Assembly (NCBI RefSeq): GCF_001597725.1
Contig: NZ_LUTR01000001.1
Span: 310,001-374,000 of the forward strand
Length of the DNA stretch: 64,000 nt
Reading direction: 5' to 3'
Source: Neptuniibacter marinus
GTDB lineage: Bacteria > Pseudomonadota > Gammaproteobacteria > Pseudomonadales > Balneatricaceae
Shown: piece after piece, positions 46,964-55,243 of the stretch
How positions within the stretch are numbered: position 1 is the first letter of the stretch
How the letters are laid out: every line of letters begins with the position of its first letter
Notes under the pieces: generated by a model
The model's input: only the letters and a program-made list of their open reading frames with translations
Told to the model about the DNA's origin: nothing
Databases searched by the model: none
Position numbers and translations under genes: made by a program

Positions 46964-47388
46964 TTATGTTCAGTCGCTATCTGCAAACGCTTAATTTTTA
47001 GTTGACGTACAGCGCTTAAAACCGGATCTAATGCCGAGAAAGGCAAATTACGATCTATATGGCAGGTCACTATAGATTCCTCTGAGATCACTATAGGCTC
47101 CGCTGAGGACTCTAACGCCTGCAAAGATTCGAGTAATGGCTTCTCTATCTTTTGACCATTGAGATAATGATCGCCATTCAGCAAGATCTGAATCTCTATA
47201 TCTCTTGCAACAAGCTCACCTTCACTGCTTGAAGCGGGAATCTGTAAATCTGCATTTCTTGCCTCTATATGGCCGGCAATCATGAAGAAGATCAGCAATA
47301 AAAAAACGATGTTAATTGCCGGAACCATACTGTCATCAAGCTGACGTTTGCGGCGACTCTGCCTTTTAGTAGTATCTGTTAAAATCAT
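46960..47388 (-). CDS. exbD: ExbD/TolR family biopolymer transport protein (second copy)
   Basis: A 142-residue single-pass protein. The membrane helix 'MVPAINIVFLLLIFFMIAGH' (about 20-40) has an Asn (in 'PAIN') where most ExbD proteins carry the protonatable Asp, as the first copy does ('PLIDVVF'). The periplasmic domain is compact. A pair of ExbD proteins, one with and one without the Asp, is a known arrangement in other iron operons. Overlaps with both neighbours are 4 bp. Confidence 0.9.
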   Translation of the reverse strand: MILTDTTKRQSRRKRQLDDSMVPAINIVFLLLIFFMIAGHIEARNADLQIPASSSEGELVARDIEIQILLNGDHYLNGQKIEKPLLESLQALESSAEPIVISEESIVTCHIDRNLPFSALDPVLSAVRQLKIKRLQIATEHK

Positions 47389-47792
47389 AATTCGACAGAC
47401 TCACTTAAATTCAGCTGAGTAATGCCGGCCTGATAGCTCATATCGATTAACTCGATAACCTTTTGAATATTGACATTCGCCCCAGCGGATAAACTCACAT
47501 GGCTATCATTTTCAACCAGAGTATTGAGCAATTGGATAAAGTTTTGCTCGCCTACAATATATTGAGCGCCACCAACCTCAACGGTCCCTTCAGGCTGTAA
47601 AACAATCCGGACCACTTCAGCTTCAACCTGTGAAGCACCTGAAGTGGCATGTTTTATTTCGAGCTGTTTCTTTTGACTGAAGGTTGATGACAACATAAAA
47701 AACAGTAGCAAGATAAAAACCACATCGATCAATGGGGTAATACTTATAGTTTTCTTCCTCGGGGCGATATTATTCAGCAACACAACCAGCAT
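47385..47792 (-). CDS. exbD: ExbD family biopolymer transport protein (first copy)
   Basis: About 135 residues from the ATG at 47792; a GTG at 47807 is possible but would overlap exbB more. The membrane helix 'ITPLIDVVFILLLFFMLSS' contains the conserved Asp that carries protons. The periplasmic domain ends 'QAGITQLNLSESVEL'. It overlaps exbB by 23 bp and the second exbD by 4 bp, all in one transcript. Confidence 0.92.
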   Translation of the reverse strand: MLVVLLNNIAPRKKTISITPLIDVVFILLLFFMLSSTFSQKKQLEIKHATSGASQVEAEVVRIVLQPEGTVEVGGAQYIVGEQNFIQLLNTLVENDSHVSLSAGANVNIQKVIELIDMSYQAGITQLNLSESVEL

Positions 47793-48729
47793 CCGCTCTC
47801 GTATCACTAGGCACAGCCACTAAGGGATTAAAATAAAAGGTAAATACTTGTGTTACCGCATCATCTAACAACCAAGCAGAGCGCTCAGCTTTACGCTCAA
47901 GCCAGCTATGTATTGCAGCAACAGGAATAGCAACAGCCAAACCTGCAGCTGTTGTCAACAGCGCTTGCCAAATACCACCAGATAGAACCGCTGGATCAAC
48001 TTGACTCCCAGCAGCTTCCATCTGCTGAAAAGCTACAATCATGCCTAATACAGTACCCATCAAACCGAGTAGAGGGCTCAAGTTCGCTATTAATTCCAAT
48101 GGACGAAGTAACGCAGTCAGTTGATTAACATACCCCTGTGCACGTCGTGTTAGCTCCTCTTTTAACATGTGTGGATCTTTACCCTCACTCAAACCACACA
48201 TAGCAGAGCGAACAATACTGGGCACTGGGCGAGCACCCTCAAGTGCACTTATGGCAAACGCGGCATTCCCCGCCTTCCAATGTTCTAAACCTTTATTAAC
48301 TAGATCAGTTTTTTCAGGTCGTAGCACAGCAAACTGCCACAGCTTTAGCAGGGTAATGGTGATAGAAACTATAGATAAAATGATCAAGATCCAGACAACA
48401 GGCCCACCTACATCTAACATCTGTATTAATGGATCCAGTTTGTCTAACCCAGCATCAGGCAACAGAGTATTAGTGGCAGACGCCTCACTTCCCGACAGAC
48501 CAAGGGGAGACGCATCCTCGGCTATATCTAACAAAGAATCTGCATTAGCTGCATCCTCTTTCAGCACCTCAGTAGCTGAAGCGTCCAAGGAAGAAACCTT
48601 ACCGCCTGTACTTTGGACTATTTCAGAATGAACCGATGCATCAACCACCTCTGTAGCTGGAATCTCTACAGCTCCCTCATTAGGGCCTATGTCATGATTT
48701 TCTATGCTTGAATTTGTGCTTGAGTTCAT
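47770..48729 (-). CDS. exbB: ExbB/TolQ family proton channel protein with long N-terminal extension
   Basis: A 319-residue protein and first gene of the iron operon. The MotA/TolQ/ExbB domain (about 105-305) has helices 'GPVVWILIILSIVSITITLL', 'LSPLLGLMGTVLGMIVAFQQM' and 'ALLTTAAGLAVAIPVAAIHSW'. Before it lies an about 100-residue Ser/Ala/Glu/Asp-rich, probably disordered extension without a signal peptide, which is unusual for ExbB. With the two ExbD copies it forms the TonB motor. A Fur-like box lies 25-43 bp upstream. Confidence 0.93.
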   Translation of the reverse strand: MNSSTNSSIENHDIGPNEGAVEIPATEVVDASVHSEIVQSTGGKVSSLDASATEVLKEDAANADSLLDIAEDASPLGLSGSEASATNTLLPDAGLDKLDPLIQMLDVGGPVVWILIILSIVSITITLLKLWQFAVLRPEKTDLVNKGLEHWKAGNAAFAISALEGARPVPSIVRSAMCGLSEGKDPHMLKEELTRRAQGYVNQLTALLRPLELIANLSPLLGLMGTVLGMIVAFQQMEAAGSQVDPAVLSGGIWQALLTTAAGLAVAIPVAAIHSWLERKAERSAWLLDDAVTQVFTFYFNPLVAVPSDTRADAGCVAE

Positions 48730-48753
48730 TCAAATACCATTTTCAGTACAAAT

Positions 48754-48772
48754 ATTAACAATTATCATTTAC
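48754..48772 (-). promoter_or_regulatory. Fur-like box upstream of exbB
   Basis: The minus strand reads AAATGATAATTGTTAAT around 48755-48771. It matches the Fur consensus (GATAATGATAATCATTATC) over AATGATAAT and TTA, roughly 13 of 19 positions. It sits in the shared promoter region of exbB and the LysR gene. Iron-dependent repression of the whole operon is expected. Confidence 0.7.
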
Positions 48773-48857
48773 AATCACATTAAGATTAACGCTTTGTTTC
48801 GGCGGGATAGTACGTGAATTGGTTAGCTTTATAAAAGGCGATATCGGAATAATGGTT

Positions 48858-49772
48858 ATGCAAAATGTAAATATTGCTGCTTTGAATGTGGGCCTTTTAC
48901 GTGTATTACAAGCTCTACTTGAAGAAAGGCACGTCACGCGGGCTGCGCAAAGGCTGAATTTAAGCCAATCGAAAGTTAGCAGGGATTTAAAGAAACTACG
49001 GGAAATATTTAATGACCCCTTACTGGCACGCACCCAGTCGGGTTACATTCTGACAGCGGGCGCTGAAAGAATTACAAGCAATCTCAACTGTGTTATTGAT
49101 AACATCGAATCAATGCTGACAGATAAGCAGTTTGAACCCGCTTCATGTCAACAAACAATCCGCATATACGCTGGCCCTTTAGAGGTTCAGCTCTTTATGC
49201 CTGCATTATTTAAACAGCTACATCAGCAAGCACCGAATCTACGCTTAGAGGTACTGGGAGAATCGGAAAACCCTTTTGACTTATTAGCATCAGGACAGAT
49301 TCACTTTGTAATGAGTGGCTTAACCCCAGATAAAGGGTTAGATCAGTTTTATATGAAGTTTTTATCAAAAAGTTCGCCGATGGTGTGCTTGATGAGATGT
49401 TCAAATCCTCTCGCAAAGGAAATACTAACATTAGATCGTTATCTAGCCTCTAATCACGGTTACACAGCCCTAACGGGAAGAGGAACCACTTTTATTGATC
49501 AGAGCCTGCAACGCTTAGATAAGTCACGCAATGTGGCCGCTGTTTTGCCGAGTTTTGAAGTAGCTGCTAACTTCTGCGAACAAAGTGACCTTATTGTCAC
49601 TATGCCTGAAGTGATCGCACAGCAACTCATTAAAGGGAGAACCTTAACCTATCAAAATCTACCTAAAGAGATTCAGTTACCGGAGATAGAACACCGCCTC
49701 TATTGGCATGCCCATTGCCATCATGATCCAGCTTGCAGCTGGTTAAGAGGGCTAGTCGAACAAGCCGAATAA
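48858..49772 (+). CDS. LysR-family transcriptional regulator
   Basis: About 304 residues. The winged-helix DNA-binding part reads 'LLRVLQALLEERHVTRAAQRLNLSQSKVSRDLKKLREIFNDPLLART', followed by a substrate-binding domain (about 90-300). Start choice: the ATG at 48858 has GGA at good spacing; the ATG at 48852 and a TTG at 48819 are alternatives. It is divergent from exbB with the Fur-like box between them, so it may control the iron operon in response to a siderophore or a metabolite such as a hydroxy acid (inference). Confidence 0.9.
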   Translation: MQNVNIAALNVGLLRVLQALLEERHVTRAAQRLNLSQSKVSRDLKKLREIFNDPLLARTQSGYILTAGAERITSNLNCVIDNIESMLTDKQFEPASCQQTIRIYAGPLEVQLFMPALFKQLHQQAPNLRLEVLGESENPFDLLASGQIHFVMSGLTPDKGLDQFYMKFLSKSSPMVCLMRCSNPLAKEILTLDRYLASNHGYTALTGRGTTFIDQSLQRLDKSRNVAAVLPSFEVAANFCEQSDLIVTMPEVIAQQLIKGRTLTYQNLPKEIQLPEIEHRLYWHAHCHHDPACSWLRGLVEQAE

Positions 49773-49785
49773 TCAACTTGAACAG

Positions 49786-50621
49786 CTAATCTGTTGCCAC
49801 AGGCCGTTCAGGGTTACGAATCCATTCACTCCATGACCCAGCATAAATACGGCTACCTTGTAAGCCAGCAATCGTCATCGCTAGTTGATTATGGCATGCA
49901 GTAATACCAGAACCACACATATGAACAATATGCGAAGGTGCCAGATCTCCTATTATCGATTGCCATTCAGCCCGCAAACGATCTGGAGATTTGAACACAC
50001 CTTGGTCAAGGTTATCTGTAAGAGGACGATTAACAGCACCTGGAATATGGCCAGCAACGGGGTCAATAGGTTCAACCTCACCACGGAAACGCTCTTCGCC
50101 CCGCGCATCCACTAAACTGATCGAGTTTTGAGACAGCTAGGTTTGCAACTGATCAACCGTTAAAATGTATTCAGGTTGAAACTGTCCAGAAAGGTCGCCT
50201 TCTGTACCCGGCTCCCTAAATTGACTTTCTTCGCCACCCGCATTTAACCATGCAGCATAGCCACCATCTAAAACAGCGACTTTTTATGGCCTAAACAACC
50301 GAGCAACCACCAAGCACGGGCAGCCATAGCACCGCCACAATCGTCATAAACAATAACTTGAGAGTTATTAGATACTCCTGCTTTGGCTAGCCGCGAAACT
50401 AACTGCCCCATATCCGGAAGTGGGTGCCGGCCACTTTCTGGGGTGATTTTAGATGAAAGGTCGTTATCCAAATGAAGATAAACAGCACCGGGAATATGTC
50501 CAGCTATGTAGGCCGCTTCGCCTGCACTAGTGTCCGCTAAATTAAACCGGCAATCAAAAACAACCCAGTCCTTAGACAAGTGCTCTTTTAAACCTGGCCC
50601 GCTAATAATAGTGGTGTACAT
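49786..50621 (-). pseudogene. sseA: 3-mercaptopyruvate sulfurtransferase, broken by a frameshift and a nonsense codon
   Basis: Two rhodanese domains in the order of SseA. The N-terminal piece (50621-50268) starts 'MYTTIISGPGLKEHL' and includes 'GHIPGAVYLHLD'. After 'GCLGHKK' near 50280 the frame slips by one base; continuing in the next frame gives 'AVLDGGYAAWLNAGG' and more expected sequence, then a TAG at 50137-50139, then 'NSISLVDARGEERFRG', 'GHIPGAVNRPL' and the active-site loop 'CGSGITACHN'. All conserved blocks are present, so inactivation looks recent. It follows trpS by 23 bp. Sequencing error could explain one lesion but hardly both. Confidence 0.87.
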
Positions 50622-50644
50622 ATTCCCTCTTTCTGTTTCTGCAG

Positions 50645-51922
50645 TTAAAGGTACGCTGCAAGCTCTTCCTGTAAAACGTCCAGCTCATTCTGTGCCTTCT
50701 GTTTTGCTTTTTTCTTTAAGCTCTCTACTTCAGCCATTTTGTCAGCGACAATCTCTTGTGCAGCAGTTGCTTTATCATCCGCAGACTCAACACGCGCCAA
50801 TAGCGGTTTCAACTGCATCAAAATGCCACGACGACGCCCCTCTTCTGCACGAGCAATCGCTTCAGCTGATTTCTCTTTTTTCTGTTTTTCTTCCGACAGT
50901 TGTTCTGCCACATAAGTTAATGGGCGGATACCCGCAGCAATGCGAACCTGCTCAAGCATTGGCGTTGCTACAGAACGAGCTTTATCGGCTCCTTTAAGCA
51001 GAACCTCTTCAACACTGCCAAGATCATTCATTAATTCGTTATATAGAATACGTGGCGCAGACAACTTACTATCTAAAAACTCAAACAACTCTTTCTTCGC
51101 ATCGCCCCACCCAATACCGTTTTCAAACTGCTGACGCATCGCCAAACGTTCTTGTTCATTCGCAAAGCAACTATACAGCTGAAAAATAGTACTGGTATCA
51201 GGGTCTTTCGGTTCCCCCGGTGTACGGGTATCTGTTTTGATCTGCTTGATCAATTTATACAACTCATCCGCAGAGCTGAATAAAGGAATTGTGTTGTTGT
51301 AGCTTTTCGACATTTTACGACCATCTAGCCCAGGAATAAGCTGAGTCTGCTCATCAACAACCGCTTCAGGCTGAGTAAAGAGCGGGCGATAGGTGTGATT
51401 AAAACGACCAGCCACATCACGTGCCATCTCTATATGCTGAATCTGATCTTTACCTACAGGAATAAGGTCAGCATTGAACATCAAAATATCCGCTGCCATC
51501 AATATTGGATAGCTAAACAACCCCATAGTCACGCCGTCATCAAGATCCGGATTACCGGCATCACGATTCGCATCGACAGACGCTTTGTAAGCATGAGCAC
51601 GGTTCATCAGCCCTTTTGAACACATACAGGTTAAGATCCATGTTAACTCGGTAATTTCAGGCACATCAGTTTGACGATAAAACGTTGCCTTATCTGTATC
51701 TAAACCTAAAGCCAACCAGGTGGCGGCAATTTCACGTGTAGATTGAGCAACACGCTCAGGATCATGACACTTAATTAACGCATGGTAATCCGCAAGAAAA
51801 TAAAAATTGTTGTAGGTGTCACCACGGCTCAAATCAATAGCTGGTTTTATTGCACCTAAATAATTACCAATATGCGGTGTGCCTGTTGTAGTGATACCCG
51901 TTAGAACCGTTTTCTTTTCCAT
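50645..51922 (-). CDS. trpS: Tryptophanyl-tRNA synthetase with C-terminal extension
   Basis: Charges tRNA-Trp. The class I signatures are 'TGTPHIGNYLGAI' (HIGH-like) and 'GRKMSKSYNN' (KMSKS). The body ends about 335, and a further about 90 residues contain a charged helical region ('KEKSAEAIARAEEGRRR', 'KKKAKQKAQNELDVLQEEL') predicted as coiled coil; typical short TrpRS proteins are about 335 residues. It is divergent from the 100-residue membrane protein and upstream of the sseA remnant. Confidence 0.95.
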   Translation of the reverse strand: MEKKTVLTGITTTGTPHIGNYLGAIKPAIDLSRGDTYNNFYFLADYHALIKCHDPERVAQSTREIAATWLALGLDTDKATFYRQTDVPEITELTWILTCMCSKGLMNRAHAYKASVDANRDAGNPDLDDGVTMGLFSYPILMAADILMFNADLIPVGKDQIQHIEMARDVAGRFNHTYRPLFTQPEAVVDEQTQLIPGLDGRKMSKSYNNTIPLFSSADELYKLIKQIKTDTRTPGEPKDPDTSTIFQLYSCFANEQERLAMRQQFENGIGWGDAKKELFEFLDSKLSAPRILYNELMNDLGSVEEVLLKGADKARSVATPMLEQVRIAAGIRPLTYVAEQLSEEKQKKEKSAEAIARAEEGRRRGILMQLKPLLARVESADDKATAAQEIVADKMAEVESLKKKAKQKAQNELDVLQEELAAYL

Positions 51923-52136
51923 TTAATTATCGTCTCTTACACCTGAATCTGCCTGAAATAGGCTTATTATTGGCAGTATGGCCGTTAAACCATTTGGATG
52001 CTGAGTATAATACCGAAAATTTTTATTGATTTCGCCCAATCCCTAGCCATTGGGCTATCAATATAATGTCGTGATGACCTCACTTGAGGTAAAGTGCTAA
52101 AAAGCATCAGACAATAATAATATTTTCGAGATAATT

Positions 52137-52439
52137 ATGACCGAATCAATCGCTTCTTGGATCACCCTTGCCGCAGTACTTTCCAGCATTGGATGGTATA
52201 TATACCGTCAAACTGAGTACACTATAAACAACATAGTTACCTCAGTAATGTCAGGCATTTTATGTCTATTTGGTGGGCTACTCTTCTCTGGAGCTATAAT
52301 GAAGGTAGTTGGCAAATTTGATAATGCACTCATACCTGCTCTGTTGGTCTGTACCGGTACGGCATTATGCGTATTAGCCCATACTATTTATCAAAATAAA
52401 AAATCTGCTTCCAATCGCGATACAGCAGAACCTCTCTAA
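52137..52439 (+). CDS. Small three-helix membrane protein, unknown function
   Basis: A 100-residue protein not assigned to a family. Hydrophobic segments lie at about 7-23, 33-56 and 63-85, followed by a polar C-terminal tail 'KKSASNRDTAEPL'. The ribosome site is weak (GAGA). It stands alone between trpS and yaaA. Composition and helix spacing support a genuine inner-membrane protein. Confidence 0.65.
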   Translation: MTESIASWITLAAVLSSIGWYIYRQTEYTINNIVTSVMSGILCLFGGLLFSGAIMKVVGKFDNALIPALLVCTGTALCVLAHTIYQNKKSASNRDTAEPL

Positions 52440-52587
52440 GCTAATCGATGAGTTGGATGCAGTGTGGCGTTAAGCAATGAACCTAATTGGCAGCGTTGTA
52501 AAAGACTTTGTAAAAAATGGCCTTTTTTGTACTCGCGTAGAAGGTTATGATCTCAATAATATTTTTATTTAATACAGACTGATTCCT

Positions 52588-53364
52588 ATGCTAATTGTCG
52601 TATCCCCCGCAAAAACTCTTGATTACGAAACTGCACCTATCACCCGTAGTCATACACTGCCCCGTTTTGTTGAGCACTCACAGGAGCTGATCGACGACTT
52701 AAAGAAACTTTCTGTCCAAGATATTGCTGAGTTAATGAAACTGAGTGACAAGCTGGCTAGCTTAAACGTAGCTCGTTATGAATCATGGCAACCCGAGTTT
52801 AATTTTGACAACGCCAAACAAGCTATCTTAGCTTTTAAAGGCGATGTGTATACTGGACTCGATGCCGAATCCCTTAGCGAAGAAGATCTGCAGTTTGCCC
52901 AAGATCACCTCCGCATCTTGTCCGGCCTCTACGGTGTTTTAAAACCCTTAGATCTTATGCAACCCTATCGGCTTGAAATGGGTACAAAACTGGCCAATAG
53001 CCGCGGGAAAAATCTCTATGAGTTTTGGGGCACAACCATCTGCGATGATTTAAACCAAGCTTTAGCCAGCAGCGACACCCCTGTACTAGTAAATTTAGCC
53101 TCCAACGAGTACTACAAAGCAGCTAAAGAGAAAAGCATTGAAGGCCGAATCATTACACCAGCCTTTAAAGATTGGAAGAATGGTCAATATAAGATGATTA
53201 GCTTTTATGCAAAAAAAGCACGCGGCTTAATGACCCGCTATATCATCCAAAACCAGATTGAAGATCCTGAATTGCTTAAAAACTTTGATATAGAAGGTTA
53301 TCGCTTTGCAGAAAGCATGTCAGAGGGAGATAACTGGACCTTTATTCGAGATCACGAAGAATAA
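52588..53364 (+). CDS. yaaA: Peroxide stress protein YaaA (DUF328)
   Basis: A 258-residue cytoplasmic protein of the YaaA family, which in E. coli lowers free iron and limits Fenton damage under peroxide stress, and binds DNA. Hallmarks: '[13 protein letters not shown]' at the start, '[11 protein letters not shown]', '[28 protein letters not shown]', '[13 protein letters not shown]' and '[12 protein letters not shown]'. It is followed by a strong bidirectional terminator. Confidence 0.96.
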   Translation: MLIVVSPAKTLDYETAPITRSHTLPRFVEHSQELIDDLKKLSVQDIAELMKLSDKLASLNVARYESWQPEFNFDNAKQAILAFKGDVYTGLDAESLSEEDLQFAQDHLRILSGLYGVLKPLDLMQPYRLEMGTKLANSRGKNLYEFWGTTICDDLNQALASSDTPVLVNLASNEYYKAAKEKSIEGRIITPAFKDWKNGQYKMISFYAKKARGLMTRYIIQNQIEDPELLKNFDIEGYRFAESMSEGDNWTFIRDHEE

Positions 53365-53380
53365 AGTGCAAACTATATAC

Positions 53381-53412
53381 AAAAAAGCCAAAGCATATGC
53401 TTTGGCTTTTTC
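53381..53412. terminator. Bidirectional terminator between yaaA and Tim44-like gene
   Basis: AAAAAGCCAAAGC and GCTTTGGCTTTTT pair over 13 bp around an ATAT centre, with A6 on the left and T5 on the right. It serves both convergent genes. Confidence 0.93.
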
Positions 53413-53432
53413 ATATTAAAAATATCTATTGA

Positions 53433-54320
53433 TTAGTTCTGCTGGATACCTACGATAAACCAATCCGCATCCGGTTGGCGCATATCACGAGATAGATGCC
53501 AAGTTTCATTGAACTCAGTCGCCTCATCTGTGTTTTCTTTCAACCAACCATAAAAATTGATGCTCACAATAGCTTCATCTTTTTCTTCAATAAAGTTCGC
53601 CACTTCCGCCATTACTGAAACAACTTCCGTTGTTTGTTGCTCTGGAGATTTAGCGCGCTCAGCCTTTAATAAGGCAAACATTTCAGGCGAGGTATACGTT
53701 TCAATCTCATCCCAATTATTAGCATCCCATGCTTTTTGTAGATTCACAAAATGCTCTTGAGCACCGGTAAGAAAAGCGGTTTGATTAAACCAACTTGGTA
53801 CTTTTATTTCGTTTGATTCACCCCAACCGGAGCTAAAAGAAGGCATAGGTTTGAACTCAGCTTCAGGCTCAGCTCGAGCTTCTCGCTCCATAGGCTGTGT
53901 ATGAGGGTTTATCTCATATTGTTGAGCACCGTTTGTATACGCTGACTGCTGCGGTCTCGATTGTTTCCGCATAGACATAATCTTATAAATAATAAAAATC
54001 ACACCCGCGATCAACAACAGATCCATAAATTGAATGCCATCAAAAGCACCACCAAACAACAAAGCCCCAAAAATCCCACCCGCTAAAAGCCCTGCCATCA
54101 TACCGCCAAAACCACTACGTTTAGGCGCTGTTCCTGCTGCTTTATTCTGTGTATTAGTTGCAGAAGGTTGTTTTTTAGCAGGTGCTGGCTGTGATTTTTT
54201 GGATGAAAAAAAACTTTTACCAAAAGATGAGCCTCCACCTAAACGTTTTGCATCTGCCGTTTCTGCGAGTGGAAGCGTAATAAAAAATACCGCCATCAGT
54301 GTGATAAAAAATGTCCGCAT
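53433..54320 (-). CDS. Tim44-like domain membrane protein
   Basis: A 295-residue protein with a signal peptide (cleavage near 'TADA-KR'), a Ser/Pro/Lys-rich segment with 'GGGSSFGKSFFSSKK', a glycine-rich hydrophobic helix pair (about 73-112, 'GGMMAGLLAGGIFGALLFGG' and 'FMDLLLIAGVIFIIYKI') and a C-terminal Tim44-like domain (about 180-295) ending in 'WFIVGIQQN'. Bacterial members are common and poorly characterised; roles in membrane protein handling are suggested only by the mitochondrial namesake. AGGAG precedes the ATG by 5 bases. Confidence 0.88.
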   Translation of the reverse strand: MRTFFITLMAVFFITLPLAETADAKRLGGGSSFGKSFFSSKKSQPAPAKKQPSATNTQNKAAGTAPKRSGFGGMMAGLLAGGIFGALLFGGAFDGIQFMDLLLIAGVIFIIYKIMSMRKQSRPQQSAYTNGAQQYEINPHTQPMEREARAEPEAEFKPMPSFSSGWGESNEIKVPSWFNQTAFLTGAQEHFVNLQKAWDANNWDEIETYTSPEMFALLKAERAKSPEQQTTEVVSVMAEVANFIEEKDEAIVSINFYGWLKENTDEATEFNETWHLSRDMRQPDADWFIVGIQQN

Positions 54321-54328
54321 CGTTACTC

Positions 54329-55225
54329 CTAAGCTTGTTGTTTTTTTGATGATGAATTACTGGAAATTACAGCGAAATAGATCCCGCTAAATATTAATGT
54401 CATACCCCATAAATGAAAAGCTTGAACCTCCTCTCCTAAAAACATAACAGAAAGTAACATTCCCCATAATGGGACTAAATGAATAAATAAACCCGCCCGC
54501 TGCGCACTGAGTTTCTCTACCCCATAGTTCCAAAATAGATAGGACAGTATAGAGGGAAACACCACTAAATACGCTATTAATAAATAGAGACCTGTATTCC
54601 ATTCGATCGGCGGCTGATTTTGTGCTTCCAACCAAGAGAAAGGCGCTAAACAGATGATCCCAACAACCAGGGTCACGGAGAAAAAGGCAAAGCCACTCAT
54701 CTCTTTTGGCTTCCAGCGCAGGGCGACACTATATCCTCCCCAAATGAACATCGCGGTTATGATCCAAAGATCACCTACATTGAAGTTTAAGGTTTTTAAA
54801 ATCGATAACTGCCCCTGACAGACAAGTAGCAAGACCCCCATCAATGAGAGACCAACTCCTAACCACTGCTTCATTGATGCCGCTTCACGTAGAAATATAG
54901 TACTTAATAATAGAATCATAATCGGCATAGTTGATTGCATTAAAGTGCCATTTAAGGCAGTTGTCGATTGCAGACCTATGTAAGCTAAGGTATTGAAACT
55001 ACCAACACTTAAAGCACCTAGAAACACAAGTATAGGCCAATGCTTAAGAATAATACCGCGATGACGATAGATTGCAGGCACAGCAAAAGGCAATAGAATC
55101 AGCAGCGCACAGCACCACCTAATAAACGCTAAAGTGACAGGGGAAATATCAACCGAAAAGGCACGGGCCAACACGAAGTTACCCGCCCAAAAAAGCGTGG
55201 TTAAAACAAGAAGAAAATAAGCCAG
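54329..55225 (-). CDS. EamA/DMT-family transporter, probable CTG start
   Basis: Ten-helix drug/metabolite transporter of about 298 residues. Conventional start codons give only a GTG at 55174 (281 residues), which would cut off the conserved first helix. The same frame continues upstream to encode 'LVLTTLFWAGNFVLARAF', a classical DMT N-terminus, without ATG, GTG or TTG before an upstream TAA. A CTG at 55225 with GAGG eight bases ahead is the best start; an N-terminal frameshift or sequence error is the alternative. The rest is intact, e.g. 'STTALNGTLMQSTMPIMI' and 'LFWNYGVEKLSAQRAGLFIHLVPLWG'. The substrate is unknown. Confidence 0.82.
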   Translation of the reverse strand: MAYFLLVLTTLFWAGNFVLARAFSVDISPVTLAFIRWCCALLILLPFAVPAIYRHRGIILKHWPILVFLGALSVGSFNTLAYIGLQSTTALNGTLMQSTMPIMILLLSTIFLREAASMKQWLGVGLSLMGVLLLVCQGQLSILKTLNFNVGDLWIITAMFIWGGYSVALRWKPKEMSGFAFFSVTLVVGIICLAPFSWLEAQNQPPIEWNTGLYLLIAYLVVFPSILSYLFWNYGVEKLSAQRAGLFIHLVPLWGMLLSVMFLGEEVQAFHLWGMTLIFSGIYFAVISSNSSSKKQQA

Positions 55226-55243
55226 AAGAAACGCCTCACACCA

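Noticed and set aside
46569-46994. Long plus-strand frame opposite tonB, rich in Ser, Thr and Gly.
   Set aside because: It is the complement of the Pro/Glu-rich tonB repeat region; low-complexity coding sequence commonly creates open antisense frames.
48167-48631. Plus-strand 154-codon frame opposite exbB.
   Set aside because: It is antisense to the conserved ExbB domain and its biased extension, has no ribosome site and no family resemblance.
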